Positions 9,660 to 21,415 of a DNA stretch of 64,000 nucleotides are shown here, one piece after another. Source of the DNA: Sequoia sempervirens. Lineage: Eukaryota > Streptophyta > Pinopsida > Cupressales > Cupressaceae. The notes below the pieces were generated by a model that saw only the letters and a list, made by a program, of their open reading frames with translations, made no database searches and was not told the origin of the DNA. The position numbers and the translations under genes are program-made. Location of the stretch: positions 62,001-126,000 of the forward strand of contig VDFB02195666.1 in NCBI GenBank assembly GCA_007258455.2, read 5' to 3'. How positions within the stretch are numbered: position 1 is the stretch's first letter; every line of letters starts with the position of its first letter.

Positions 9660-11592
9660 GGGTTTTATGTGAGGATCCGATCAGATTTGTTATCGCCACT
9701 TGTGATTAAAGGCTCATTTGGTGTTGGAGTGCAAGTATTCATATTGATGACACTCAACTGAGTTGAAGAATTGGTTGTATCTCTTTTTCAGCTCCTTGTT
9801 CACATTTGCAGAGGTGCTCCTTAAGATCGAAGACTCAGTGAGTCGGCTAACAATTGAATTTGTGAAGCTGGAAGTTGTCGGGCTTTTCTAAGATATCATG
9901 GAATCACTTCTCTTCTTCGCTTATGGATGTAGGAGTATTGTTGTTCGATTGAAAGGCTCTTAGTGGTGGGGTGTGCCGGAAAGGGGAGAGTTAATGTGGA
10001 TCTGTAGACAACCACCGAGTTTGGCTGTTTAGTGGTGATCGCACCAACTGCTAACACTGTGGCGGCGACAGTGCATGGGATTGCTCTCTTGGCCTCCATG
10101 GCTAGGAATGTGCCCATGGTTGATGCTTCCTTGAATGCAGATTTGAAGGTGGTCGAAGCTGTAGAGTGGACTGTACAAGCTTTGCTTTCTGTCATTGGAC
10201 AATCGGGTATTCATCCTTGATTTAGAATTGGTTATCATTGTTCTGAGTTCATCTTTTGTTCGCTTCTGTGGCTTGAGAGACATCACCACTGGGTGTCATA
10301 TCATTGATGGGTGACTATACTTCTGAAAAACATTGCTTGAAATCTCAGCATAACAACTGCCTACAAACAGTGTGTGTTGTAGCTGCATCATAATCTGGAG
10401 CCTGTGTTCAAACCATAAAGATGATGGACTGATCTGAGTGCAAGAGTAGCGTATCTTACTGCATCCAATATTTGCATCCATCAGAATATTTAAAGAGATA
10501 AGTATTCTTTGTTTGCTGAGTTATATCTTTATTTGGATCTTGTAATTAGTAAAGAGAGATATTGGTTTCTCTTGAATTGTGTTCTCTAGCATAAGATCCT
10601 TTGAAGATTTCATTTATTGCAAGTTATTTCATGTTGGTTGTGAAGATTTCTGAGTGTGACTCTGAAATAAAAAGAGAATTGTAATTTCGATGGTGATTGG
10701 TTGGTCACATCGATATCATTCTCTAATGCATGAACTGTGATAGAGCCTTGAACTCTTGGAGAGAGTTGGTTCTACATGCTAATTGCATAATGCATTCAAG
10801 AAATCTGTAGTTGTGCATATTGTCCTTTTGTTGTGTTGAGTTTGGCACCCTCAAGAGGAGTAAAAGAGGGAAGAAAGAGTTATATCAAAATTAAATAAAG
10901 ATAAGTTTCTTTATCCCTTCATTCTGATCTTTTGACATATTTCTCTTTAGGTTAATTTATTTATTCATGTTTTTTTTTAACATTGTTCATAAATTCTTAT
11001 GTATTCATGCTATAACCGAGATAGTAAACTTTGTATGATTCTAGCCTTGATATTTCTTTGGATAATTATAAACTTTTAGTAATCTCTCTCCAAAAATGCT
11101 TCCAGGATATATCTAGGGGCAAGAAGGTGATGAGAGATTGCTTAGTGATGAAAAACTTGAGGCATCTTGTGAGGAAGTCATGCCGACCAAAGAAATGATC
11201 AAGCGTGAAGTCACAACTTGCAGCCATAGGATTGAGTTGGTGGCTAGAGGGAGTTCACTTCCAAAAGACTTCTTTGCAATCTTTGAAGTAGGGATCAAGA
11301 GGGAGTTCTGTGACTCACTGAGAAGAAGTGAAGGTTGCAGTGTTGCAAGGCCAAGTGTTAAATCCTTGAAAGACCTCTTCAGCTGTTGAGATGAGAAGTG
11401 CACAAAGACAGTCATCTGGATTCGATATTGGTTGCTCCACAAACCTATTCAGAATAGAGTGATCTGCAATGAGATCGAGGAGGTCCACCTTGAACTTTCT
11501 ACAGTACCAAAGGTGTGCACTCGAAAACATTTATCTAAGGAAAGTGTTGCAGGAAATCTTGGACGAAGAGGTCAGAAGGTTGATGCAAATAC
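9660..11592. other. copia interior without recognisable genes
   Basis: About 1.9 kb between the PBS and the RT remnant. Short ORFs on both strands here carry none of the copia gag, protease or integrase signatures (no CxxCxxxHxxxC, no DSGA). A weakly open plus-strand stretch lies at 11138-11389. The space is too small for gag through RT, so a large internal deletion or replacement is the simplest reading. Confidence 0.5.
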
Positions 11593-12400
11593 TTGAAGAT
11601 TGAGAGGGAGCCTACTGAACCTAAAGAAGATGGAAGTATACTATTGAGATTTGGTATGATGGATTGCAAATCCATGTCTACGCCTAGGGAGACCAACCTA
11701 TATAAGTTGAAAGAGGCTGCAGCTAGTTCAGACTTGGTGGATCCCACGATGTATAGGCAGTTGATTAGATCCTTGATGTATCTAGTCAACACTAGACTAG
11801 ATATTTTCTATGCAGTGAGTGCACTTAGTCAGTTCATATGTGAACCAAAGCAGATACATCTTGTTGCAGCAAAACATATCTTGAGATACTTGCATGGCAT
11901 AGTTGAATATGGATTGAGATATTCTTCAGGTGTGGATCTGGAGTTGCATGGCTATACTGATTTTGATTGGGCAGGGTGTGTCACTGATCGGAAGAGAACC
12001 TCTGGATGTTGATTCAGTATGAGGTCTGCGATGATATCCTAGTATAGCAGGAAGTAGTCTTCTGTGGCACTGAGTAAAACAGAGGCCGAGCATATTGCAG
12101 CTTGGGAAGCAGTGTGGCTTCGTAAGCTCCTTGCAGGATTGTTTGGACAATCAATGGAGCCTACTATCATTCATTGTGATAACTAGAGCTGTGTGAAGCT
12201 TTCTGTCAATCCTGTGTTTCATGACAGAACCAAGCATGTTGAGATCAAATACCATTATATCAGAGATATGGTATTGAGGAAAAGCTATACAGTTGAGGTA
12301 TATCAGCACTGATGAGTAGACGACAGACATTCTCACCAAGCCTCTCCCCAGGATAAAGTTTGTGTACTTTCAAGATAAGCTTGGTATGGTGGAGAATACA
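11593..12400 (+). pseudogene. copia RT end and RNase H remnant
   Basis: The reading includes FGMMDCKSMSTPRETNL, YRQLIRSLMYLVNTRLDI, AVSALSQF and AAKHILRYLHG. The RNase H blocks follow: GYTDFDWAGCVTDRKRTSG, ALSKTEAEHIAAWEAVWL, IHCDN, KHVEIKYHYIRD. Catalytic Asp, Glu and Asp positions of the copia RNase H are still visible. In-frame stops lie near 12010, 12040, 12184 and 12310. The downstream end reaches about 12400 before the repeats begin. Confidence 0.88.
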
Positions 12401-12439
12401 GCCTTAATTGAGGAGTCTTAGTATCAGTAATCCTCTTTT

Positions 12440-12627
12440 ATGAGTTCTTCTCTGTGAGAGAAGTTCGAGGTGAAATCCCTTGATTAATGAGTTCTTCTCT
12501 GTGAGAGAAGTTTGAGGTGAAATCCCTTGATTAATGAGTTCTTCTTTGTGAGAGAAGTTCGAGGTGAAATCCCTTGATTAATGAGTTATTCTCTATAAGA
12601 GAAGTTCGAGGTGAAATCCCTTGATTC
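12440..12627 (+). repeat. 47-bp minisatellite, 4 copies
   Basis: The unit starts ATGAGTTCTTCTCTGTGAGA and repeats at 12440, 12487, 12534 and 12581 with one to a few changes per copy. It lies between the pol remnant and the 3' LTR of the copia element, the untranslated part. Confidence 0.9.
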
Positions 12628-12985
12628 CACCCTTTGGAAGAGCCATGGTGGATGTCATGTGTGTGACTCCATGACAGCATAACGTGAGAGAGTCCGTGAT
12701 TATTTTTTGTACTTGAGTTTCACCCTCTGGGAGAGCCATGGTGAAAGTCATGTTGAGGTGACAACATCACGCAATTGATGAACACTTGTACATACCATAC
12801 ATGGTTGTAGCCATTATGGTTGATATCACGTTGAGGTGATATCTGATATCATGATGAGGTGATATCTTTCTTTTCCACATATCGTTGTCGCCATTGTGGT
12901 AGATATCATGATGAAGTGATATTGTTTCTTTTTCACATATGGTTGTAGCCATTGTGGTAGACATCATGATGAGGTGATATGTCTT
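12627..12985 (+). repeat. two further short tandem repeats in the copia 3' region
   Basis: A roughly 90-bp motif with GAGCCATGGTG occurs twice (12627-12770). Then a motif with GGTTGTAGCCATTGTGG and ATATCATGATGAGGTGATAT occurs about three times, starting near 12801, 12881 and 12939. Spacing is irregular (80 and 58 bp). Confidence 0.75.
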
Positions 12986-13021
12986 GTGCAGCTGGAAGTA
13001 TACTCCCTAGCTGAGAGGGAG

Positions 13022-13704
13022 TGTTGATGTTTATGGCAATGTCAGTAGTATTCTTCCAGCAATCTCCTTTACATCATTGGTTAAATTAAATATAGCCTTG
13101 GGGCTATTTAATTTATAGAAGATTGCGATTGCTCAAGAGACACGTCATTTGTTAATGATAATTAATATTTAATGTGAAGAGGTGCTTCACATAGCAACAT
13201 TGTAATTATTATCTTGGCCAACCTTTGTAACTTGCATTTTATTAATTGTAATTATATTTTTATGATGGCCGACCTTGCATGAAGAGGTGCGACCTCTCTC
13301 TCCCAACTTGTATAATTACAAGTTCGTTCCATTCATTTGAACAAGCAAGTTTGAAGTCTCTTCTCTTCTCTCAAGTGTGAATTACCAAGAACAGATTGCG
13401 AACTCATCAAGTGCAGATTGTAAAGTCATCAAGAGCAGATTGCGAACTCTTCAAGAGTAGATTTGAGTTGCAAGGAAGTGCAGATTATTTATCTATCATT
13501 GCATCTTGTGAAGGTGCTGATTATTGGCCTTGAGATTGGCCTCATTGTAAAGAGACTTGTTGCCATTACATATATATAAGAGATATATATTTGTTGTTGG
13601 GTTTTTCTCCCTCAAGAGGAGGGTTTTCCCAGGGTATCTGCTGTGTTATTATGTCTGATTTTGAATTAAATTTTTGTGTCATTAATCTGATCATGAAACT
13701 AACA
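13022..13704 (+). repeat. copia 3' LTR
   Basis: The partner of 8962-9647: same ends, slightly shorter (683 against 686 bp). It is followed by the duplicated target CTAGT. The polypurine tract is at about 13012-13021. Confidence 0.92.
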
Positions 13705-14731
13705 CTAGTCACTCGGAATTCAGTGCTGAATATGGTCAACTATAACTTGGCAGTCAACTACAAAGTAGGAAGTTAGCAAAAAACGTCATATCTTGACAAA
13801 ATGGACGCCTGTAAGGTCAAATGAAGATTTTTTGAGATCAGTGAAGGTTGCCGAATCCATCCAAGTGCTTTATGTTGTTTGTCAACTAAATAAAACAATA
13901 TTTAATATTTATTTTGCATGCATAAGTATTAAATGGCGATTTTCTTCAAAGGGGTGCCTTTTTGATGCTTATTCTCAAAATCGCATGTGATGGCAAGTGA
14001 ATATTATTTTATTATTATTTTAATCCGGACTCCGAGTTAGTGTCAGTGTAACTGGAGGGGGTCCAATCAGAGATTCTATTTCAATCAAGGTTTTAAAATC
14101 TTGCAGTCATCATTATGGTGCGAATTTACTCTATTTAAACATGGTGCCATCATTTAAATCACTCACACAGCTTTAGAAATTCGTACTTCTTCAAGGCAGA
14201 GGTGATTTTCTCCAGAGTTGGGCAATTTCATCAGCAATTAAATTCAGAGACATCAAATAATTCCTTTTGCAAGTACCAGTTCACAAATATCAGCGAATTT
14301 GAAAAAACAAGTGGCGATTTTGGCAGAGGAACACAGAAAAAACGTCTTTTCTCCTCTCAAATTCATCATAATTCTCTCAGATTCAATTCGCATATTCCAG
14401 AAACAGGCAAATTTTGACAAATTAATTCATCTGGATCGATTTTACAGAGCTTCATCAGTTAAATCCATGTGCTTGAATTTTCAAGAATTTTTAACTGCAG
14501 AGCATCAGTTCTCGAGTTTCTAATTTTCTCAACTGAAAATTTCTTGCATGGTTGAGTAGAAGTTAGATTTTCGCATTTTTGACGTTTTGGGTTGTCTTAG
14601 AATCTTTTTTTGGACAAAACCCATATCTCAAATTTTTTGCTGAAACTTGCCCTTCAATAGGCTATTTTTAGCTTTCTAGAAATCTTGTTAGAATATAGTT
14701 GTGTTCACAGTCAACAGGCGAGTTTTCCAAA
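13705..14731 (+). promoter_or_regulatory. unit A leader with promoter-like box before the ORF
   Basis: This continues unit A after the copia insert. CTCTATTTAAAC at 14129-14140 is a TATA-like box about 600 bp upstream of the ORF start. Unit C has the matching CTCTATTTAAGC at 58485-58496. The last 150 bp (AAAACCCATATCTCAAA...TTTTCCAAA) match the sequence just before the ORF of unit B. A CTATTTTTAG box lies at 14662-14671. Confidence 0.55.
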
Positions 14732-17720
14732 ATGCAATACACTTAGCTCGAATATAGGACCAAATCAGTCCCAACTCACAACTTCATCGGGATAGTTGAG
14801 ACGAATCTCCACAAGGTACTGCCGAAGGCAATCTTAGATCCAGTCAAGATCAGAGATTCGATTATTGAAAACATTCAGCAGTCCGGATTACTTGAGGCCG
14901 CTTCAATACCTATCTTCGTTCACTGTGTTGAGTTCGTAATGTCTTGTGTTAAGCATTAGAACTCTGCTACTCGTGAGATAGTGTCAGTAGATGGACGAGT
15001 CATTTGTAGTCTCAAGCCTCTGGACGTTGAAAGAAGTTTTGGTATCCCTCAGCACTCGAGCAGTCTGGTCATTTCCATGGAGCAGTGTGAGCATGCATTC
15101 AACGCTGATATGGACAAGTGCCAAAGTAAGATGGCAGAGCGATGGTTGAAGCAAAAGAAGAACAAATTGCCAAACAATGTGGGACATGGTGAGCACAAGG
15201 ATGAGAAGCGATTCTAATTACACTCTTGAATCGTGTCTCAGGTCATTTAGATGCAAACATTTTCCATTCCTGGATGTATTACATCATTGGTCGCATCGTA
15301 TCTGGGCAGGAGCATTATGACTGGGCATCCTTCATCAACGATGTTCTCCACGGGCAAATCACCGGTTTCTGAGTTGCCAACGAATTTCACATGTATTCTT
15401 ACCTCGTGTACTTGATCGCCTACCTGGGTTAGTTTAGAGGATTAAATACGGTTGGCATACTCAGTGTTCAGAAAGTCTATCACTATTATGATCAGCTTGA
15501 GTTCACTAAGGCTAAATGTCACTTCAAGCGTGTTCAAGAGGCTTTCCTGACTTATACAGTGAGAAACTTGGACCGGGAGTTGCATATTCGTATCTCGGCG
15601 GTTGCTAGAGCAACGACGGTTGATTGGGGAGACTGGTTCATTTAGTTCCCGACATACACCTACATCCGAGTATATGGATTTACAAGAAATCCAGCCATGC
15701 TTCAACGCTATCCTTCAGATAGAATAGTTTTCATGGAGTTCCTAAGGGAGTTACATGATGTTCATCGTCATTTGCGCCACAAGCATAAACAAACTGCCAA
15801 CTTTCCCATGCAGTTCGGAATATATTGGTCTAGAACGACAGTTGATGCCAAAGCTGCAGGACAGGAGCTAGAGAAGTATCGTCTCAAGTATCTTGTTGAT
15901 GTACGTGCCTATGATCCTTGGGGTCATTACACAACACGCCTTGGTGGTCGCGTATACCATAAGCCTGCTATGGAGGACTATTGGGAAAATTGCGAGGACG
16001 ACTTTGAGGTGCGTAGACGCAGTTATGGCCGCTTCTCTCTCTCACAGATTTCTATTTTCTTGGCAGAAGATGTGGGAGGTTTATCAAATGATGAGGGAGA
16101 AGCACTTCCTCAATTTTTCAGAGAGTAGGTTGATACACAGTCGCTACCAGTAGTTGATTGGTACGCCAAGGAGTACACATCAGTAAAGGAGAGGTCTAGT
16201 AGAGTTATCCAAAACAATATACTTTACCTCGACAGTAAGAAGACTAGGAGAGTAAATGTGCCCAGAGCAGAGCCGCTAGTGGTGGATCCTTCGTTACCTT
16301 CCTCGTCAAAGCCTAAACAGAAGAAAAGGAGTAACCCTCCTAAGAAAAGTCAAGCGCCTAACAATTCGAAAGGTAAGACGCTTTCCATTGATATGCATAG
16401 AGAGCCTATCAGAGAGCTAGTTTAGGGGCCAATTCAGAGTTTGCCAGTACTTGAGGTCCAACCTCGCATTCCTACACCAACCCTAGAGCAGTCATCAGTC
16501 CTGATTCATATTGAATTGGACTTAGACTCTCCATCTCACAGCAACTCCTCTACATATTCACTTTCGTCGGAGCCTCCTGTTGCTAGTACAGATCCTTCTA
16601 GTGGCATTAGCCGAGATGAGTCTTGGATTGAAGCTCATCTAGGAAGAAAGAGGAGGCAACCATCGTATGTCCTTGATCATTCAGACTTAGATAATGTTTA
16701 TCAGGGTGCGCCAGACAAGATGGTCAAGAAACGGGTCCACATAGAGAGGAATGTTGATATGGAGATTGTCGTTGAGACTGCCATACCTCCAAAGGGGAAG
16801 AGTTCGGATGAGATTGAAGCTTAGGACTTCGAGGTGATCACAGTCAACCTCGGTTGTAGCACTCGCCAGACGTAGGTTGATCTCCTACAGATTGCTACAA
16901 ACAACGCCAAGGATAGAATGTTGAAGGACAGAGAAGACAAGGCAGCCCTCAAGGCTTAAATCAAACAACTCCCTCAGTAAATTTCTAGCCTTTTACACAG
17001 GTTAGATGTTACCGACACACTCCTGTCGATGCTTGAGCCACCAGTAGAATAGGGCCAGCTTAATCACCTAGTTACATATAGCAAGCGTTTGGAGGAATAG
17101 GAGTTCGTTGCTAGATGCCGCTCTGTGCTTGCAGAGTTATATCAGTTGCGGTAGAATGCACGAGAGCTTCATCTACGTCTCCAAGATGAGGAGCGAGACA
17201 TGGCGATTAATAGACCCCGGGATGAGATTATGGTTGCTCACCTGAGTGTGGCATATGAATCTGTCACAGATGCAAAAGATAGAGAGGCTATCTACTCTTG
17301 GAAAACACGGTTTTCAAGGCGAAGATAGAGGAAACGATGGCATCAGAGTTGGCTGAGAGTAGAGAGCACGTCACTAGTGCACTTCGGTATGTGAGAACTC
17401 TTGTGTCTTGCATACCGTGCCGATATCAGATTGAGGGTGGTGTGTATGTTGAGCTTACTGATGTACAGTTAGAGCTCTAGGCACTCATTCATAGTGTTTT
17501 CAGTGGGGAGACCATTGGCTGTAAGATGGATCAGCTTACAGTCATATTAGTGTTGTTCGATGAAGCAACCGGGAGCAGAGGTGAACTTCAGTGTCAGATC
17601 TCAGTTGGTGAGGACATGGTACACAAACATAGCATACTTCGACAGAGTATCAGTGCTCTAGACAGTGATGTAGTTAACAATCTCGTTGAGGGATTGGTTG
17701 CTCGAGATCACTGCCAGTAG
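14732..17720 (+). pseudogene. unit A ORF, broken; unknown protein of about 990 codons
   Basis: Homologous to the unit B ORF from the first codon: MQYT against MEYT, SGLLEAASIPIFVHCVEFVM against SGFLTAASIPISVQSLEFVI. Shared blocks include a DWASFI region, FHMYSYLVYLIA (about 15385-15420), WGDWFI-FPTYTYIRVYGF (about 15625-15680), YPSDRIVFMEFLRELHDVH, AMEDYWENCEDDFEVRRRSYGR and LGRKRRQPSYVLDHSDLDN (about 16645). Several stops and at least two frame changes break it. The acidic/basic middle has NLS-like RKRR and KKR patches, and the end is helical and possibly coiled. No enzyme motif or protease/RT signature is seen; function unknown. Confidence 0.75.
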
Positions 17721-18839
17721 ACTTCAATTCCCACCTCTCAGGATAGACATTAAACACAGGAGTTAAACTTGGTGTTACCTTTTCAAGTTAACTCGTTGTC
17801 ACATCTCATGCATGTGTATTTTGGAATTATCTATGTTCACTTGGAGTTACATTTAGGGTTTTCGTTAACTGATGGTAGTGTTCCAGTTAACTTGCTTTGA
17901 ATAAGGACGTGCATGCTTGCACATTGTCCATTTAGATTAAATGTACTGGTTAACTGATGGTAACTTTCCAATTAACTATATAGTTTGTTTTATTAGGGTT
18001 TAGCAATAATCTTGCATGCATTGCAAGACTGTAGTTGACTCAAGGTGATTTTAGGGTTCCCTACACATTTTGATGTCTATAAATAAGAGTTTTTGCTCAT
18101 TTGTACATGACTTTTGCACGAGAGAGAAATATATGCTGCGCCTACCTTGCTTGTAATATTGCTCGTTTTGTATTTGTTCATGAGTATTTATTGTTATAAT
18201 GAATTGTTATGCCGCTTGGGTTTCATCCAATTATGATGGTGAATGCTTGCCTTAGTTAGATATAGTGGCTTGTTCGATTGTAGATTGTATGCGTGTCTCA
18301 CCTATGCAATTTATTGTCCTAGTTGGCTATCCTTCGTGGTTTGTGTTCAATAAAATTTTTTCAGATTGAGCTGATAGTTGTGCCACCTTGCCTTCAAGTT
18401 GAGAATCTGCACTTGGTTTATCGTGTGATGTGTGTGAGCAATAAGCTTATTCAAACAAGCTGATAGTCGTTCCACCTTTACTTCACATTGTGAGTCTGTA
18501 CCCGATTTATCTTCTAATAATCATTATTTCTCCGTTTCCTCATGTTCTGAATTCTTGAGGGGATTGGATACTTTAAGTTACTAAGTTTTGTGTGTTGTAG
18601 TTAAGTCTTTTGAAACTAGAAAATACTTAGCTGCAATATATAGAGTTTTCTCGAAAACCTTGTCCCTCTTACAACTGAGACAAAAAGATAGAGTATATTA
18701 TAATTTATTTTTCTTTTCAGGCACTTTTGTCAGCGCAACGAGAGAGATTCCCCTCCTAATTTGAAGAGCACTCATTGTGTAGTGCGCATAGCTATCTGTA
18801 CCAACTTGCACTCCAGAGGTGTTAGTTGTTACACCAACA
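17721..18839 (+). promoter_or_regulatory. unit A tail: second promoter-like box and downstream region
   Basis: TATAAATA at 18078-18085 sits about 760 bp before the right end. TTTTAGGGTTCCCTAC before it is also present in unit B, and a close form in C. Two diverged copies of a roughly 90-bp repeat (AGCTGATAGTTGTGCCACC, AGCTGATAGTCGTTCCACC) start near 18368 and 18458. The end block CCCCTCCTAATTTGAAGAGC...CCAGAGGTGT (18752-18822) is shared with B and C. The arrangement resembles the U3-R-U5 end of an LTR. Confidence 0.6.
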
Positions 18840-19018
18840 CATTCACTGAGCTTAAACCCCAGTTTTTGCACAACCACTCTATTATTAATCCCCATTGGTA
18901 TTTGCTAAAATGCAAAATTTTCCTAAAATTTGCAATATGTTAATCTTGTCCTGCAGTTTCTTTGTGCACGCTTCTCGAGATCTTGCATCTGTATTTCTAC
19001 AAGTCCATTCTTCTGCCA
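18840..19018. other. short unassigned stretch before the D ORF
   Basis: AT-rich. TTAATCTTGTCCTGCAG at 18940-18956 looks like a 3' splice site, which would allow an intron before the D reading frame. Its relation to unit A or D is not settled. Confidence 0.25.
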
Positions 19019-19170
19019 ATGTTAGATCCGTCTCCTTCCAAGGGGAAAGCGATCAAGTACAAATATCAAGGTGTGCTTCCTCCTATAGTGGTTTCATCGA
19101 ATGTGGATGAAATCAGAGATACAGAGATCGGTCATGTGTACATTGGCAAATTTGTTGAGAGAACTGAGAA
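19019..19170 (+). pseudogene. D ORF, N-terminal part, cut by G3
   Basis: The frame opens MLDPSPSKGKAIKYKYQG and reaches FVERTEN, where the G3 LTR begins (TGTAACACTC). Joining it to the other side of G3 at 50261 gives an open reading (...ERTEN then IFRRSPSREV), so G3 was inserted into this ORF. The start is the first ATG, preceded by a possible 3' splice site. Unknown protein, distantly related to the A and B ORFs. Confidence 0.55.
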
Positions 19171-21415
19171 TGTAACACTCTAACTAATATACAGTTTAAG
19201 AATGGAATCTAACTGCTAGCTTTCTGCTTAAATGTAACTAACTTGTTTTCATGCTAGGATTTCCTTTGCAATTTGAACGAAAGGAAAAACAATTTAAAAT
19301 AATTACATCATATTCAATTTCTCAACTAAATTGTAGATTTTCAGTTTCAACTGAAAGAAAACAACTAACTGATTTCATATAACTGAAATTACAAAAGAAC
19401 AATAACTAACTTTTCTTTGCTTTCGTAAAGTAAGAGCAATAATTACAGCTATGAGGTAAACATGCTAAGTAAATATTTCTAAAATTTAAAGAGAGTAAGA
19501 GTACAAGAAAATACAGTTTTGAAGGCTTCTTGTTGGAATGTTGCACAACACTCTTATGTTTCCAACTTAAGAAACCCAACCCTTCACGAGGGTAATCAAC
19601 AAAGGATCACATAATATCATCATGCCTCTAATCCTGGTGTCAAGGACCTATGCCACGTAATCGATCCTTCACTATTGGTAACTCCCAACTAGAAAGATCA
19701 CTTTGACCAGGGGTATATCTGGTACTTGATAGCTGACAAATGCTTAATCTAGCATCGCACCTTAGGCAAGGATTTTATCATCACTGGCACTCCTGTGCCG
19801 TCAGCACTCTCACCCTTGCTCGACATGATAACTCTTTATTCAAAGATTTAAATTACATTAACATGATTCCATTAATCTTTCCTTCATATTTTAAGGATTA
19901 ATTGATTTCTTAATGCTTTTATAGAGAGAGGTAACATGGCTCATAGCTTTTCATATCTTAGTAGTAATAATCTACTACACTCAACTTATATGGAGAGATT
20001 TTAGGAGTCTTGATTGACGATGAGGTTCCTATAGAACTTTTACAATTAAAAACCATCAAAGATTCTTGGTATGTTCAGAGAAAATCACTATTCCATCACC
20101 AAAATTAAAGGACGTAGGAGAGAGAAAGAGTTCGGCTTAGTCAAGCAAGAGTTACAAAGGCTAGAAGATAACTCAATCAACATACAAAATTGGTGAAGAG
20201 GAACAGAGTAAATTCATACTCAGGATTTAAACAGAATTGCATGATATGGAAACAATTATCAGTCGAGTCTAGTTTGATAGAATGAGAACTTATTTTAAGG
20301 TTTGAATGAGATTTCAATAGCATTCATTCTTTTTCAAGGTTAATATAAAGAACGATCAAAGGATGTTCTTATTTGCAAATCTTATTCGAAACAAGAAGTA
20401 TTACATGCTTGGAAGTGCTGCTTGAGCTTGAAAGAATCTCGATTTCTTTTCCACTAAAGAGCAAGACAAAATGGCGAGATTACAAAAGTCCGTTGGTCCA
20501 AGAATTGTAGAGGCAACAGCATAGGAATCGTACTAATACCGCCAGAACCGGGGTTCAAAACAACTCGACCCAATTCTTTAAAGCTCGATAGCAAGAACAA
20601 AAACAATGAATGTCTCTAGATGAGACTGCCGACTGGAAGAGAAATGAGAAAATGTGATGTGGAGAGAAGAGGGTATCCAAACGCAATAGATGCAGGTGCG
20701 AAATTAGGTTAACAAAAGCTTAAGATCATGTACAATGGAAACAAAAACTTCTTGCTATGGAAGAGAAGATAGCCCATATGAAAATGAGTAACTATACGAA
20801 GTGGAAAACAATATTGACGGAGTATACAACCCCCCAAAATGAAAATGAGAGATGCGAATGCCAAAAACCATTGATGGATAAGCAAAACGAAATTGATTCG
20901 AATTCCTGATAGAGAATAACCCCCTCCCCCGCTCCCCACCCCAAGGGAATGCGAATGCTCCCTAGAAACAAAAACGATGATGAAGCAAAGCCCCAAAGGT
21001 GTGTGAAGCCTCGAATGAATTCAAGGCAAAAACCAAGATTACCTAGAAAAGGAGTCCGCCTGAATTCTCAAGAACATTTTGATCAAGAAGCACATAGCCA
21101 AAGTGGCAGAGGTTATCTTCATAACGTAACGAATCTTTCCTTCCCACAAGCTCTCGACTTGAAAAGATTTTACATTACTTTAATTTATTATTCAATTTTC
21201 ATTTTACTTTATAATAAGCATTTTAGAGATCGGTGCAAAGTAATTCTTATTTGACTTACTTTTCCAATAATTAAATTAAATGACCCAAGGCCAAGGTTAT
21301 GACTTCGATACAATTGTCTTACACTGACTCAAGGTTTGATGATACAATTGACCCTTTGTTAACTACGACCTCTCCTTGATGATATTTCCTATCCCTTGAA
21401 GTGTTGGCTATCTTG

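Larger units (their letters stand above)
8962..13704 (+). mobile_element. Ty1/copia element with internal deletion, nested in unit A
   Basis: Two LTRs (8962-9647 and 13022-13704) both start TGTTGATGTTTATGG and end CTAACA. The PBS TGGTATCAGAG follows the first, and the purine run GAGAGGGAG precedes the second. Flanks CCAGT (8957-8961) and CTAGT (13705-13709) are a 5-bp target duplication with one change. The 3.4-kb interior keeps only the end of RT and RNase H. Gag, protease, integrase and most of RT are not recognisable. It interrupts unit A between the GGCGCC array and the ORF leader. Confidence 0.92.
7482..18839 (+). mobile_element. unit A: TG...CA element with internal ORF, split by copia
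   Basis: The left end TGTTGTACCC matches unit B's end, and the right end ACACCAACA matches B's other end. After removing the copia insert (8962-13704) and its 5-bp duplication, A is about 6.61 kb, close to B (6.59 kb). Order: end, GGCGCC tandem array, leader with a TATTTAA box, ORF of about 990 codons, TATAAATA box, tail, end. No second copy of the left end occurs before the right end, so it is not a standard two-LTR element. Flanks are CCTAA and CATTC, so no target duplication is kept. Confidence 0.75.

Noticed and set aside
12440..12627. Regular 47-bp repeats resembling a CRISPR array
   Set aside because: The units are contiguous with no unique spacers, and they sit in a eukaryotic retrotransposon. 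This is a minisatellite.
7482..18839. Target duplication around unit A
   Set aside because: The flanks are CCTAA and CATTC. One end may have been rearranged, so no duplication is claimed.
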